Shown: positions 36,073-47,085 of the stretch, one piece after another
How positions within the stretch are numbered: the first letter of the stretch is position 1
Layout of the letters: each line of letters starts with the position of its first letter
Assembly (NCBI GenBank): GCA_963969495.1
Contig: OZ018321.1
Coordinates: 66,353,035 to 66,417,034, forward strand
DNA: 64,000 nucleotides
Source of the DNA: Ceratothoa steindachneri
Taxonomy: Eukaryota > Arthropoda > Malacostraca > Isopoda > Cymothoidae
Direction of reading: 5' to 3'
Program-made: the position numbers and the translations under genes
Notes under the pieces: model-generated
The model's input: only the letters and a program-made list of their open reading frames with translations
Databases searched by the model: none
What the model was told of the DNA's origin: nothing

Positions 36073-36915
36073 ATACTGCGAAAATAGAACAATGGAAAGA
36101 TCATTAAGTGGGCATCGCGACGTCGCGATATAGAACCTTATTGCGACCCAAGGCAATTAAGGAGGTCTGTTGGCGATGAATCTCTCTCCCCGTCTAGATA
36201 ATTTCGGGTTATATATTCGACACCTCAGTTTACATACAGATTGTGTCTGAAGCCGCTGTCCAGTACGTTAGGCGTAACGCCTTCGTTAATCGAGAGGAAA
36301 TTGACTACATTCTCATCCAGAGAAGAATTGAGTGATTGTCGGAGAGGCAAGGAAGTGTTAGTTGTCATTCAATGTTGTTCGTGGAAATAGTTAGGCGCGC
36401 TTCAACCATTCTCTCCATGTCTTCGGACTTTAAGGATCAGAAAATCCATCCCCGAAACACCCGCCGTTTGCCTTTTTAGGATAAGAGCATTTCCTCCCCC
36501 TCCATCATCACACGCCAACTTCAGTTTCCCGAAGTTAAATGGAGCATCCCATGAGACGCCCATAAGTTCAAGGTTGAACTTACCTACCTGGTCCTACTCG
36601 CCGCACATCAAGTAAAAGGGATTTAACCTCCGCTTCGTCACGCTCCTCCCACTTTTACCGCGTCGAACCTCAAGGATCCCCTTTGCTCTAGAACTTGTAT
36701 AATTGTAAATTACTACTTAATTAATTATCTCTTAGGTCAAACTTTATTTCTAGTGTTAATCATCTTAGCAGTGAACCGTCACTATTTAATTGTACTGCCA
36801 TTTAACTTGCCCTATATGTATATGTAATCTTTAGTCCTATTAAAGTATATTTTTGTAGCTGTGTTTGAATATTCCTTGGCCTAGCAGCTGTGTATTTAAA
36901 GCAATCTTAAAGCCA
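36073..36915 (+). repeat. R2 dispersed repeat, copy 1 (LTR-like)
   Basis: About 840 bp matching 41622-42414 in inverted orientation with roughly 80-85% identity by eye. Shared landmarks are GCGACCCAAGGCAAT, AGAGAAGAATTGAGTGATTG, GCACATCAAGT, CCCCTTTGCTCTAGAAC and CCTATTAAAGTATATTTTT followed by GAATATTCCTTGGCCTAGCA. The ATTAAA/AGTATA-rich end and lack of coding frames suggest a solo LTR or untranslated retroelement end, which is inference. Confidence 0.7.
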
Positions 36916-37129
36916 TCCCCAGGTGGTGTCTTAATTTCAGTCGGCCAGTAGGCCAGTGTGCGTATCACGCGTATATCTGGTTATACCACGACACTAATTT
37001 AATTTTCCATTCTCAGATTGCGAGTAACAAGGTGTGCTAGCTAAAACTATTATTCTTCAACTGTTCTAAAATTTGATTATATCGACCTACTTTTATATAT
37101 GACTGAAATTGCTATAGAATTACCCAGCT

Positions 37130-37375
37130 GGTCATAACAATCGCATCTTAGCGCACGTCAATACAATCGAATTTTAAAGATCATTAAAATGGCATTTGAA
37201 ATCATATCACGGCAATAAATTTTAAAGCAGGTCAATTCAATAAAAATCTAAACTAGGTCCATACAATTAAACTTTAAATCAGGGCAATAAAATTAAATTC
37301 TAGCGCAGATTAATATAATAAAATTTTAAAGCCGCACATCCAATTAAAGTTTAGAGCAATTAAAAGAATACTTAT
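37130..37375. repeat. degenerate ~26-bp tandem repeat
   Basis: Eight to nine loose units of the form CAGGTCAATACAAT followed by AAATTTTAAAG. Units vary in length from 24 to 29 bp and are strongly diverged. Non-coding. Confidence 0.5.
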
Positions 37376-38326
37376 AGCTAGAACACTGACCATAAACAAC
37401 AGGCAGAAACAGACCTTTTTTTTACTAGTCAGTGGGCTCGACTATTTTCTAAACTATTATTTAAATCTTCAAAAAGATTAAGTCAACCTTTGAAACCTTT
37501 TGTGATAATTCTGTTATCATTGACTGTAACTATTCTGGATTTGATGCAAATAATACTGTATCACAACAAATTCGGGGACATAATTATTTCTCATTTATTC
37601 TGATTAATTTTTTTATCCCGCTTCCAAACCATGAAAATCACCTAAAACGCATTTCAAAGAGTTTTAGAGAAAATGGAACACTTTATCTTACACTTATTTT
37701 TGTTTCTAAGAGTGTTAAGCTTAAATGACGATGTTGCCCGAGTTCATATGTAAGATGGTCTGTGAGTGTAGGTTTTATTAAATCGCTTTTTCTGCACTGC
37801 TTTTGGAGCTGATGAGGTGTTAACTGAGGCAAAGGCTTTTTCATAGTTCTCAAGAGTAATTGTTGACCAACCGGAGATGATCTTAAGTAGCATAGTGACT
37901 TCTCATAATACTTATTCTGGTGGTGGATGGCAGTCCAGCAATTATTTTATCCTATCGATTATTCTTATTATATTATAAGAAATTTATATTTTGCTGGAAA
38001 TACGCCTTTTGGTGAGAGGGAATAGCGATTCCGATTACAGAAGTATTAAGGTACATCATGTGCGGTATATCGTCACTCTGATATGAACAATATAGTTCAT
38101 TATAAAAAAAAGAGATGGGTGAAGAGCAAAAATAAAAGCTCGGAATATCTCGTTTTCTGTTAAAATTTCAAACGCTAACCCGTAAAGAACGCTTCTTGAA
38201 AGTTCCCCTTTTAGATGAATAGATGGTAACCTAGACATATGAGTGGCACTCCTGAAGATGTGTCAGTAAATCTAAGAGAAGCGAATTTTCTATTGGATTA
38301 AGAATTCATCTAACCCCATATAGTCG
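37376..38326. other. unassigned sequence
   Basis: No gene recognised. CCTGAAGATGTGTCAG near 38252, about 70 bp before a (TG)n(TA)n tract, resembles the Penelope hairpin context seen elsewhere in the window but lacks a clear CGAAA. Confidence 0.3.
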
Positions 38327-38328
38327 TT

Positions 38329-38427
<99 letters not shown>

Positions 38428-38436
38428 TATATATAT
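38327..38436. repeat. (TG)n(TA)n compound microsatellite
   Basis: About eight TG units followed by about 38 TA units, with one AAA interruption near 38421. Confidence 0.95.
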
Positions 38437-39086
38437 GAATTGCTTGCTTGCAAATGATATGTATAATTCCAAAGAGTAACATGTCAGCATTTTGAAGCGT
38501 GTTTCAATTTCAGCCAATGGAGGGAAAGGACCTTATTCTGCCTTATAAAAGTTATTTATGAAGCTCATGAAGAATAAATGCAAATGAAGAGATAAAAAAT
38601 TTTGATTTTCAGTATGAGAAAAAATGTATCTTTTGAAAAGGGTGTATTCGTATGTCAGTTGGTGAAGAAACGAATAGGTTGACTCTAAATGCTTACTTAG
38701 GTGGAGAAACGAGTCAGCTGAGCACAATTTGGAACTCGTGTTTCAGCATTACATGGAGACCACTTAAGAAAGGGCATGTTTGCAGCCTTATGGGTGGGAA
38801 TTTATCTCCTAAAGTGGCAATTCTCTTCTTGCTTCATTGCAATCAGGGCCGGTTTGAAGTTCTGTGGTTATGGAGAAAACAAAACAACAGTGGGTTCTCT
38901 TTTCATGGCTATACATTTCCCACCTCTCTCTTAGAAAGGTGAAAAATAACTATTGGAAATTATTTGAAAGTATATCCGAGGGGAAAAGGGGCAATATTTC
39001 ATTAATTTTTATTCCATATTTTTCATAGAACAAGAGATGTATGAATTAATTTAAATCCTAAAGAATATATATTTTATAAGCTTTTC
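38437..39086. other. unassigned sequence
   Basis: A 96-codon frame at 38652-38942 (+) has no recognisable motif. No repeats seen. Confidence 0.3.
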
Positions 39087-39095
39087 CACACACAT

Positions 39096-39143
<48 letters not shown>
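39087..39143. repeat. (CA)n(TA)n microsatellite
   Basis: Short CA run followed by about 20 TA units. It directly abuts the terminal part of the third Penelope fragment. Confidence 0.95.
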
Positions 39144-39145
<2 letters not shown>

Positions 39146-40470
39146 CTTTGGGCTGCTCCTGTAGAGCTTTAATTTAATTTTTAGGGTAAACAAAAGCTAA
39201 TATAGGAGAAATTCATCTCTTTTCTTGTTAACAATACCGACGTTTCGAATGATAATTTCAATCATCTTTTGGTACTGGAAATTACAAATTCCTGAAAAGA
39301 CTATTATTTTTATTTAAAATTTAAACATTCAAATTATGGATGTAATGGAATATTCAGGTCGTTAATATAGGGGGCAATGCAAAACTTACTGGTTATTCGG
39401 TTGTTTTTAATGATTCAGAATTTAGTTAGTAAAATTTAGATATATAGATTTTTCCCTAAAAAGAGATGCACTTCGAAAAAACACTACACTTGTACAATCA
39501 GCTGTTAAAGGAGGACTGAAGGAAAAGCGCGAGGAGCATAAAAAGAAAGAGAAGATTAGGAGGTTGGTTTATATTTTAAAGTATATGTAGTGAATGGGAA
39601 GAGGAATCAGAATTTAGAAAGGGAGAAAAATATTTCATACACATTGATACTTGAATTTGTAATGATACAGGATCAGGGTGATTTTAAAAATTTCAAAATC
39701 ATCGAAGGTGACATCGGTGTGAGGGAAAGTAACAGAACAGGGGACAATTTTTTCTTTGCGAGAACTTTCCACGTCCTGTGGCTAATTCCCATATGGTCAA
39801 ATAAACTTGCCCTCAGCGAGCGCACCGTACTGCCAATATAGTTCCCCAGATTACAGGCGGGGCAATTAAATTCATATATGACGGAGCACTTCGCTTCTGG
39901 TGGCATTCTCTCCTTACAATTGAAGTATTGTTCTAAGTGGTGTTTATTTCTAAAAATGTTCGTAAAATGAGTTGTAATTTCTTTTGAAAAGTTTTAATTT
40001 AAAAGCCCATATCCTGAAAGACGATGTAGCGAATATCTTTGCAAACGCTTTGCGAATTTTAACTTGGGTTGATAAATACTGTAATTTTTTCCACTGGCGA
40101 CACAGGAAAACAGTTTCTTTTGAAGTATTCACACAAAAATTAAACTTCTTCAGGAAAATTAAAGTTGGGTTGGGAAAAGGTACGTCTGACAATGATATCG
40201 ATAGTTTGGTCTAGTGGAATATTGGTACAAATTGAGGAAACATCAAAACTACTCATAAAGCACCGCAAATGATGTTGAAAATTTAGTAATTCTTTAAAAA
40301 GAATAAAACTATTTTGAACTTTAAATTCGTTGGAGGAAAATGGAGTTATTAGAGAGAACCTAGAAGAAGGGAGATTGTACGATGCTAAAATTGGTCTATC
40401 ACTCAGCTATTTTAATTGTTATCCCTGTTTACGAAGAGAATGGATAATTGACTTTATCCATTCAAGCTAT
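39144..40470 (-). pseudogene. Penelope-like retroelement fragment, RT and GIY-YIG
   Basis: On the minus strand from about 40460: RPILASYNLPSS, then SSFDVSSICTNIPLDQTIDI near 40255-40190, the RT block with the first catalytic aspartate. The rest of the RT is a worn frame at 40192-39950. The GIY-YIG endonuclease core is well preserved at 39890-39780: SVIYEFNCPACNLGNYIGST, then VRSLRASLFDHMGISHR. A hairpin follows at 39235-39278, then a (TA)n tract. The upstream side also ends near a (TA)n tract (40679-40739), so the fragment is bracketed by TA repeats. Different subfamily from the copy at 22.9-24.4 kb. Confidence 0.75.
39235..39278 (-). ncRNA. hammerhead-ribozyme-like hairpin
   Basis: Minus-strand sequence: CCAAAAGATGATTG, AAAT, TATCATTCGAAACGTCGGT. 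The GATGAT/ATCATT stem followed by CGAAACGT repeats the arrangement at 19375 and 23001. Core changes make activity uncertain. Confidence 0.4.
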
Positions 40471-40674
40471 GCCTTATGAATCGAGAATTATTTGGAATTG
40501 CTTAATCATTCTAACTGATTGATACGCAAATTTTTCTTAGCCTTAGAAAGGCTGGCTTATGCCTTATTCTCTTGTAACTGCGAGACAGCTCCTTCTAAGG
40601 CTTGATGAAGACCTAGGTTAGCTACAACATTGCCTTTTTAACCGCATGATTATGATTGCGCAATTAAAATAATT

Positions 40675-40678
<4 letters not shown>

Positions 40679-40739
<61 letters not shown>
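40679..40739. repeat. (TA)n microsatellite
   Basis: About 30 TA units between the Penelope fragment and Tc1 copy 2. Confidence 0.95.
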
Positions 40740-40743
<4 letters not shown>

Positions 40744-40745
40744 TA

Positions 40746-41320
40746 CAGCCTTTTCCAAACTATGAAGCAGGTATGAAAAAGTAAAGAATAGGATTGAAAC
40801 TCATTTATTTCATACTTAACATAATACAAATAAACATTTTTGCGTATATTCTATCAATAAGTAATATTTGATATCTCCTCATTTTGCTTTTCTAACCTTT
40901 TTTGTGTTTTTGCATAGCTAATACTAAGTTGGCATAGGTGGTTGCTTAATTTTATGCTACTTTTCATGAATTTTGGCTGTTTTTTCCTCACTCATGTGCC
41001 CAAGTGTGACCACAAATGTTCGCTGATGTTGAGGTCTAGAGATTGAGGTCGCCATTCCATCAACGTCATCTCTTTTTTTTACAAACGTCCCCTCTGAGAC
41101 CCTAGATGTTCAGAATGGAGCATTGTTTTGTTGGATGATTACACCATCTTTATCCTAGGGAAAGTTGATAAACCTGGTCTAACATGCTGGGGTAAATGTT
41201 GGAATTCATTCTACCCTCCCAAGTGAACAACAATCCTGGACCTGAATACGACATGCAGGCCCAAACTATTACACTGACCCCTTGAAAGTTGACTTTTGGG
41301 ACAACATATCTCACAACATA
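40746..41320 (-). mobile_element. Tc1-like DNA transposon, copy 2, truncated
   Basis: Same family as the element at 19.5-21.0 kb, in opposite orientation. The terminal repeat begins just after the (TA)n tract (TACAGCC, then GGTATGAAAAAGTAAAGAAT). On the minus strand the transposase end is readable: PQSLDLNISEHLWSHLG near 41050-41000. Homology fades near 41320, so the N-terminal half and the far terminal repeat are missing. Confidence 0.7.
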
Positions 41321-41621
41321 TGCTTCCCAAACTCTTCTACAAATGTAAACAGCTCCAAGAAATCAAAGGTTCTGAGATATATAAATTATACTGATCATTT
41401 TTAGTATCCAATAAAAAAATTAGTATTTAATAAAATGTATACAAGCGTAATAAATTGGTGGAAACTAATGTGGAGAACTGTCCTATAGTCAAGGTCTTTG
41501 AGTGACCTTGTACTGACTCTCCTTAGACGGAATATGGGAAGAAGGGGGGAGTCAAACTGAGCGCGTCGGAAAACAATAAAAACTGAGTGCAATAGTTGGT
41601 TTAATTAAGGCTCAACCTCGG
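41321..41621. other. unassigned sequence
   Basis: No motif recognised between the truncated Tc1 copy and the R2 repeat. Confidence 0.3.
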
Positions 41622-42414
41622 GATGTTTCTAAGAGTGCTTTAAATGCACAGTTGCTAGGCCAAGGAATATTCAAACACCACTAAAAAAAATATACTTTAA
41701 TAGGACTAAAAATTGCATATACATATAGGGCAAATTAAATGGCAATGCAATTAAATATTGGACAATTTACGGCTAAGATGATTAACACTATCGATGAAGT
41801 TTGAACCGAGGGATAATTAAATAAGTAATGATGTTACAATTATGTAGGTTCTAGAGCAAAGGGGATCCAGGAGGTTCGACGTGGTAAAGGTGGGAGGAGT
41901 GTGATGAAGCGGAGGTTAAATCACTTTTAACTTGATGTGCGGTGAGGAGGACTAGAAGATAAGTTCAGCCTTGAACATGTGGACGTGTCAGGGGACGCTC
42001 AATTTAACTTTGGAAAACGGAGGGTGCTTCGGGAATGGCTTTTCCGATCCTTACAAACCGAAAACGTGGTCAGAAGGGTTGAAACGCGCTAAAATATTTC
42101 CACGAACACTGAGTGACGACTAGCTCTTCCTTGACTCTTCAACAATCACTCAATTCTTCTCTGAATGATAATGTAGTCGATTCCCTCTCGACTAACGAAG
42201 ACGTCACGGATAAAGTAGTGGACGGCGGCTTCAGCCACAATCTGCCTATGAACTTCGAAGTATCGAATATATACCCCAAAATTATCTAGACAGGGAGAGA
42301 GATTTATCGCAAAGAGACTTCTTAAATTGCCTTGGGTCGCGATAAGGTTCTATAGCGCCATGTCATGATGCCCACTTAATGGTCTTTCCATTGTTCTAAT
42401 TTTCGCAGTATTTA
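41622..42414 (-). repeat. R2 dispersed repeat, copy 2 (inverted)
   Basis: Inverted, diverged copy of 36073-36915. Both copies end next to unrelated sequence, so the pair looks like two independent insertions rather than one duplicated block. Confidence 0.7.
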
Positions 42415-42494
42415 GGGCAGTCGAATTTAGAGCTGTTAACGGCAAACAGGGAGAGTCAGCTTGGGGAATTCCTTCTCTCTCTCCTTATTCTTCC

Positions 42495-42497
<3 letters not shown>

Positions 42498-42539
<42 letters not shown>
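42498..42539. repeat. (TA)n microsatellite
   Basis: About 20 TA units left of a short fold-back element. Confidence 0.95.
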
Positions 42540-42544
<5 letters not shown>

Positions 42545-42671
42545 AAGGAAAAAGAAAGATTGATTGGAGTTACTTCATTTGTTCTCATAACATTTTCACA
42601 CTCACATTGTGTGTTTAATGTTAAGACAACGAAAGTACGAACTACAATCAATCTTTCTTTTTCCTTACGTG
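42540..42671. mobile_element. 132-bp fold-back MITE between TA-rich flanks
   Basis: Ends are inverted: CACGTAAGGAAAAAGAAAG at the left and CTTTCTTTTTCCTTACGTG at the right, continuing to GATTGATTG/CAATCAATC (about 28 bp perfect). Weaker pairing extends further inward. It has no coding capacity. A (TA)n tract lies directly left and another 50 bp to the right. Confidence 0.75.
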
Positions 42672-42721
42672 GTATACACAAATATTTATACCTATTCATG
42701 TGTTTCCTCTCGTGATTTTTG

Positions 42722-42723
<2 letters not shown>

Positions 42724-42779
<56 letters not shown>
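42724..42779. repeat. (TA)n microsatellite
   Basis: About 28 TA units directly before the R1 repeat copy. Confidence 0.95.
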
Positions 42780-42781
<2 letters not shown>

Positions 42782-43384
42782 AGTGGCACTTCACCAAGAA
42801 AAGCCAATCCAAACTATCCTCCAAAGGTGATGAAGCCACGCCGAAATAAGCAACTCAGTTGCGGGCATGTGGTTGAGTATTTTCCGCCTATAAGACAACA
42901 AACACTTTTAAGAGAAAATAGTTAATGTGTATCATTTCTATTTTTGTTTAATGAGCTGACTGGTAGTTGAAGAGCGTAATATAAGTGAAATTGTTCTATA
43001 ACTCAGGGCTTTTGTTTTGGGTCGAATATTTTTAGATTTCAATATTTTACGTCCCAACCAATTTCGCTTCCCGAATGATTTGCAGGCGGACATCAGTTTC
43101 GTAAGACATTTTTGAGGCAGAAGGTGGTGAGGCAACATATAAAAGTCAATCTTTTCTTGATGAAAGGAGAAGGAAATCGAACCTATTGGGATTTTAACGC
43201 CAGTTTGCCAAATCATGATAATGCTATAATACATCTTCCAGCCTATTAGAAATTGGAATTCCGATGTGTTGACCGTAATAAACTGTTACCGGTATAGAAG
43301 TTGTCCAATTTATTACTGAGAAGTTTCCCTTATTTAGGCATGCGGAAAATTAAGATTGAGAAAGCTTTATTTGAGATTTATGGG
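42782..43384 (+). repeat. R1 repeat, copy 1, left part
   Basis: Matches 55747-55188 inverted, at roughly 88-90% by eye. It is interrupted at 43385-47085 by the piggyBac element and resumes at 47086. No protein family is recognised. The 98-codon minus-strand frame (43234-42938) has a counterpart in copy 2, but both strands are open there, so it is not good evidence of coding. Confidence 0.8.
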
Positions 43385-43388
43385 TTAA
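43385..43388. other. left TTAA target site of the piggyBac element
   Basis: TTAA immediately before CCCTTTAG. The R1 copy 2 shows a single TTAA at the same position. Confidence 0.85.
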
Positions 43389-43859
43389 CCCTTTAGAGAG
43401 CACACGTAGAAATACTTGAGGTATCAAAAATTCCTCTTATGCTCATAAATTAGATGTATTTCTGAGAAACCTTTACTCTTGAACATATTTTTATTTGAAG
43501 CATTGATTGCCTGCAATATTCTGTCACTCAGGTATTCCGTGCGGGCTACCTGCGCGGCTCACGGGAAACCATGTTAGTCCCGTCCGGGCTACTTCAGCCA
43601 GTATAGGGTATAAATAATTTACCATATAACTCTTTTTGTATTATGTTATAACTGGCTTCAATTATGTTAATATTATATGTTATTTACCATCAATAAATTT
43701 CATTAATATTTCTTAAAAATTAATGCTTGTTTGAAATAAAACGCGAGAAAAAAAGTATAAAAATACATGATTTTACATACCAACACATGGGAAACCAACC
43801 AGAGGACATAAGTGGATGGGGGAGACGGGCTCAAGGAGAGGCGGCGGAGGTCGAAAGCT

Positions 43860-45513
43860 GCTGCTTAGCTTCGGTGGGAGGGGTGTGGAACGGCCTGAAG
43901 CAGTTGCGGGTGTTCGAGAGGCAGAGTGCGATCTGGCAGATATCGCACATCCACCTGGAGCGGTGAATTGTTGCCTTGGTGGAGCAGTGCTTGCAGGTTT
44001 GCCGGTTATTGACGAAGTTGGGCAGGTGTGGCTTTGAGTTGTCATAGCGCTGCTGGACACTGGGCAGTTGCACCCTGTACCCCCGACGTGGAATGGACAT
44101 TGGCTAGTCAGGTGATGCCTTGTGATTCTGGATCCCATGGTCTTCTGGAAGCGGGCGAAGCGGCTGACATCAAGCCAGAAGAGCTTTAGGGGCACTGGAT
44201 TCTCTCACATGGCCTGACAGTCCCGCTTGTAGAGGATCCAGGCGTTGAGGACACAGAAGTCTAGGGCATTCCCGAAGAGCCTCATGTGCCACCTCCTGGC
44301 TTTCATTGGGGTCTTGTCGAGGTGAATCAGCATGTCGGAATTGTCAATGCCCCCCATCTTCCCGTTGTACTGCTTGATGAAGTTGGGGCAGGGCACACCC
44401 ACCTTCTTCTTGGTGTCGCGGTCGTATCTCTTCACATTGCAAACGGGCTCGACACCGACGCCAGAAGACAGGACCGTGACGTTATTGTTGTTCTTCCAGC
44501 GCAGAGCAAGGATTGCGTTGATGCAGCAGTAGTCGTATTGGCTTCGAGGAGTCTTCTTCTTGCCCAGCTCCTTGGTAGAGATCAGAGAAGCAGGCCCAAC
44601 ACGGTTGACCCTCGCCGTCCCCACGTACCGGCAGCCCACCTTGTCCTTCAGATACTTCACGAGCTCGATGCTGGTGAAGTAGTTGTCAGCATATATAGTT
44701 TACTGAGAATGTCTCTTCAGGGTCTTGGCCAACACAAGGGCGTTCTTGGTGGAGACAAACAGTTGTGACTCCTCCTTAAAGAGCTTGGTGTGGTAGCTGG
44801 TGAAGGTAGTCTCTACCTGGTACATAAAGATATCATGGATAAAGCCATCATTGCTTGCCCGGTAGAACAGCTTATACCCCCACTTGTCTGGCTTTGTCTG
44901 GATGTACTGTCTCAGGGTTCCCGTACTGGTGCCCTTGTAGGATACCATGACTTTATTGATGGACTGCGTGGGGGTTTATTTCACCTGCAGGAACTGCCTG
45001 GTCAGGAAAGCAAAGATGGGACGAATTTTTAAGAAGCAGTCAGTGGTGCCAGGGAGGTTCTCATTGTTGTTAAAGTCTAGAAGAGATCTGATCAGCCTGA
45101 ACCGCTTAAAGGAAATTACTTTAGCCACCTCCACACCCTCGTGTACGTTCCTCAGTAGTCCTCAATTGAAGGCAAAATGGAGACCCCCATGTTAAGCACG
45201 ATGCCGATGAACACCATGAGTTCATGCTTGTCTATCTGGAAGGTGATGTTGACGTTTTTCTGCCGGGCATAGAGGATTGTTTAATATACGATATTCTCCA
45301 GGGGGGCCGTGTTAAACATGTCCTGGAAGTACTCGAAGGGTGACCTAAGAGCAGGAGGGTAGCTGATATCCTCTTTTTTCCATCTCCTTTGTGGCACATC
45401 TTTCTGTGCTCTCCTATCCTTCTTGGGAGCCGGTCCAGTTGCTTCCTTTTCACCCTCACTGTCAATGGTGTCCTCTTCTGGCATTGGCTGTGGCCTGACC
45501 CTGGTGACGAAGC
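43860..45513 (-). pseudogene. piggyBac transposase, predicted exon 2, broken
   Basis: DDE transposase that excises precisely at TTAA. The frame from 45513 starts GFVTRVRPQPMP with an acidic N-terminus and SPFEYFQDMFN. Stops follow (near 45283, 45155, 45113 and 44975). The catalytic region gives INKVMVSYKGTSTGTLRQY (44955), where the first catalytic Asp is Asn; then IYADNYFTS (44690, second Asp intact) and NGKMGGIDNSDMLI (44360, third Asp intact) with KARRWHMRLF. A frameshift near 44100 precedes the cysteine-rich tail CKHCSTKATIHRSRWMCDIC, then LCLSNTRNCFRPFH (43990-43880). Loss of the first Asp and the stops make it dead. Confidence 0.85.
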
Positions 45514-46088
45514 CTGTGTACAACAAAGATGTGGCCCTTTACATCACATGACTAGACTTGTCCCTTTAAAAATGGCAGCAAAACAATCAGTGCAGCCATT
45601 TAAAGGCCACACATTCAAATGACTCACAGCAAAACATGAGTCTGTTTGGGCTTTCTCTTTAAGTCTGTGGCTCACAAATTAAATGCCAATGACATCACAG
45701 CACTTGGCCGTTTAGAAGGCCAAGTGCTGTGATGTCATTGGCATTTAATTTGTGAGCCACAGACTTAAAGAGAAAGCCCAAACAGACTCATATTTTGCTG
45801 TGAGTCATTTGAATGTGTGGCCTTTAAATGGCTGCACTGATTGTTTAACTGCCATTTTTAAAGGGACAAGTCTAGTCATGTGATGTAAAGGGCCACATCT
45901 TTGTTGTCCACAGGCTTCGTCACCAGGGTCAGGCCACAGCCAATGCCAGAAGAGGACACCATTGACAGTGAAGGTGAAAAGGAAGCAACTGGACCGGCTC
46001 CCAAGAAGGATAGGAGAGCACAGAAAGATGTGCCACAAAGGAGATGGATAAAAGAGGATATCAGCTACCCTCCTACTCTTAGGTCACC
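45339..46088. repeat. 750-bp palindrome: 371-bp arms, 8-bp spacer
   Basis: Arms 45339-45709 and 45718-46088 pair without indels around the spacer GTTTAGAA, with about eight mismatches by eye. The left arm covers the first 175 bp of predicted exon 2 and the last 196 bp of the intron; the right arm is an inverted copy lying inside the same intron. Confidence 0.95.
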
Positions 46089-46133
46089 AAAACATACACT
46101 CCTGCTCTTTAAAACATTAGTTTCATTGCTTAC

Positions 46134-46323
46134 CTGAGATTGTGTGAGTGAGATCATCGGGGAGGTTGAGGAGGAAGTCAGGATCCAGGGTATCGTAATA
46201 CAAGACCTCATCTAGGGCGTCATCCTCGACCACCATGTCGCTGTCAGAACAGGTGGGGGGAATTAGGAAGTGGGTGTAGGTTTCCTCTTCCCTATGAGCC
46301 TGCTGCATAGTCCTCCTGGCCAC
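46134..46323 (-). pseudogene. piggyBac transposase, predicted exon 1
   Basis: A frame from ATG 46323 encodes an acidic start (MARRTMQQAHREEETYTHF, then LDEVLYYDTLDPDFLLNLP), as at many piggyBac N-termini. It ends at a donor TCTCAG|GTAAGC (46134/46133). Joining to the acceptor TACACAG|GCTTC (45514/45513) is phase 1 and restores the Gly-Phe-Val start of exon 2 in frame. The splice is predicted from sequence only. Confidence 0.6.
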
Positions 46324-47085
46324 AGAGTAGAATGCCAGAGGCTGAAATGAGGAAGCATGGCATTAATTAGGGCCATATTTATCTAAAAACACAATAATAA
46401 TGCACCATAACCTTCATTAAAAGTAAATATAATGCAGGTAATCACAGAACACACCAAGTATTTTCAGTCCATATGCCACATGGGTGTCACACACAAACCA
46501 GAAAAATGTTCCACATCACTATAAGTTCGTTTCATCATCAACAAATCACCATAAATTTCGTAAAATAAGATGCCTATAGCGGGCAGAAAGTCTCGTGGGA
46601 GACTAATATGGTTTCCCTTAGACAGGGCACAGTATCCCGTACGGGACTGATATGGTTCTCCGTGAGCCGGGAAAAACTCCTGCGCAGGACACCCTCTTAA
46701 TTCACCAACATTTTTGACCAATTTCTTTTCATATTTTACACTTCACACCCATATCACATTGGAACACATTTATCTGCCTATGTGCTATTAGATTTTTATG
46801 CACCTAACTCCATTATTGCGGGCGTGGGTGGCATGTGTGTCGGAGTAACTCAAGGGAGATCTGGCTAGTACGGCGTCTGAAAAGAGAATGCTTGTTTCTA
46901 CCTGGGCTGGCTAAGCTCCCGCATGGGCTAGTGAGCTTTAATTGGTACAGAACAATAGATACGGAGTTTCCTCATTGGCTGAAATCAACCCAATCCGTCT
47001 ACGCTATCAAGATATTGTACCACGTTTCGTTAAAAACCTGGTATTAAGTACCCCGCATAGGCTACCTGCCCACTAAAGGGTTTAA

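Larger units (their letters stand above)
43389..47081 (-). mobile_element. piggyBac-type transposon, 3.7 kb, inactive
   Basis: Ends are inverted: CCCTTTAGAGAGCA at the left and TGCCCACTAAAGGG at the right, flanked by TTAA (43385-43388, 47082-47085), with one extra T before the right TTAA. Subterminal inverted repeats include GGCTCACGGGAAACCAT near 43556 and its worn complement near 46650. The uninterrupted R1 copy reads GGGTTAATATATAG across the site, confirming a TTAA-specific insertion. It holds a broken transposase gene on the minus strand and a large internal palindrome. Confidence 0.85.

Noticed and set aside
38240..38300. Fourth hammerhead-like hairpin before the TG/TA tract
   Set aside because: CCTGAAGATGTGTC is similar, but the second stem strand and CGAAA core are not convincing.
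43816..45195. Long plus-strand frames (for example 160 codons at 44286-44768)
   Set aside because: Antisense of the piggyBac transposase, whose catalytic and cysteine-rich motifs are on the minus strand.
45389..46038. Twin 77-codon frames on opposite strands
   Set aside because: They are antisense readings of the palindrome arms; the sense strand of the left arm is piggyBac exon 2.
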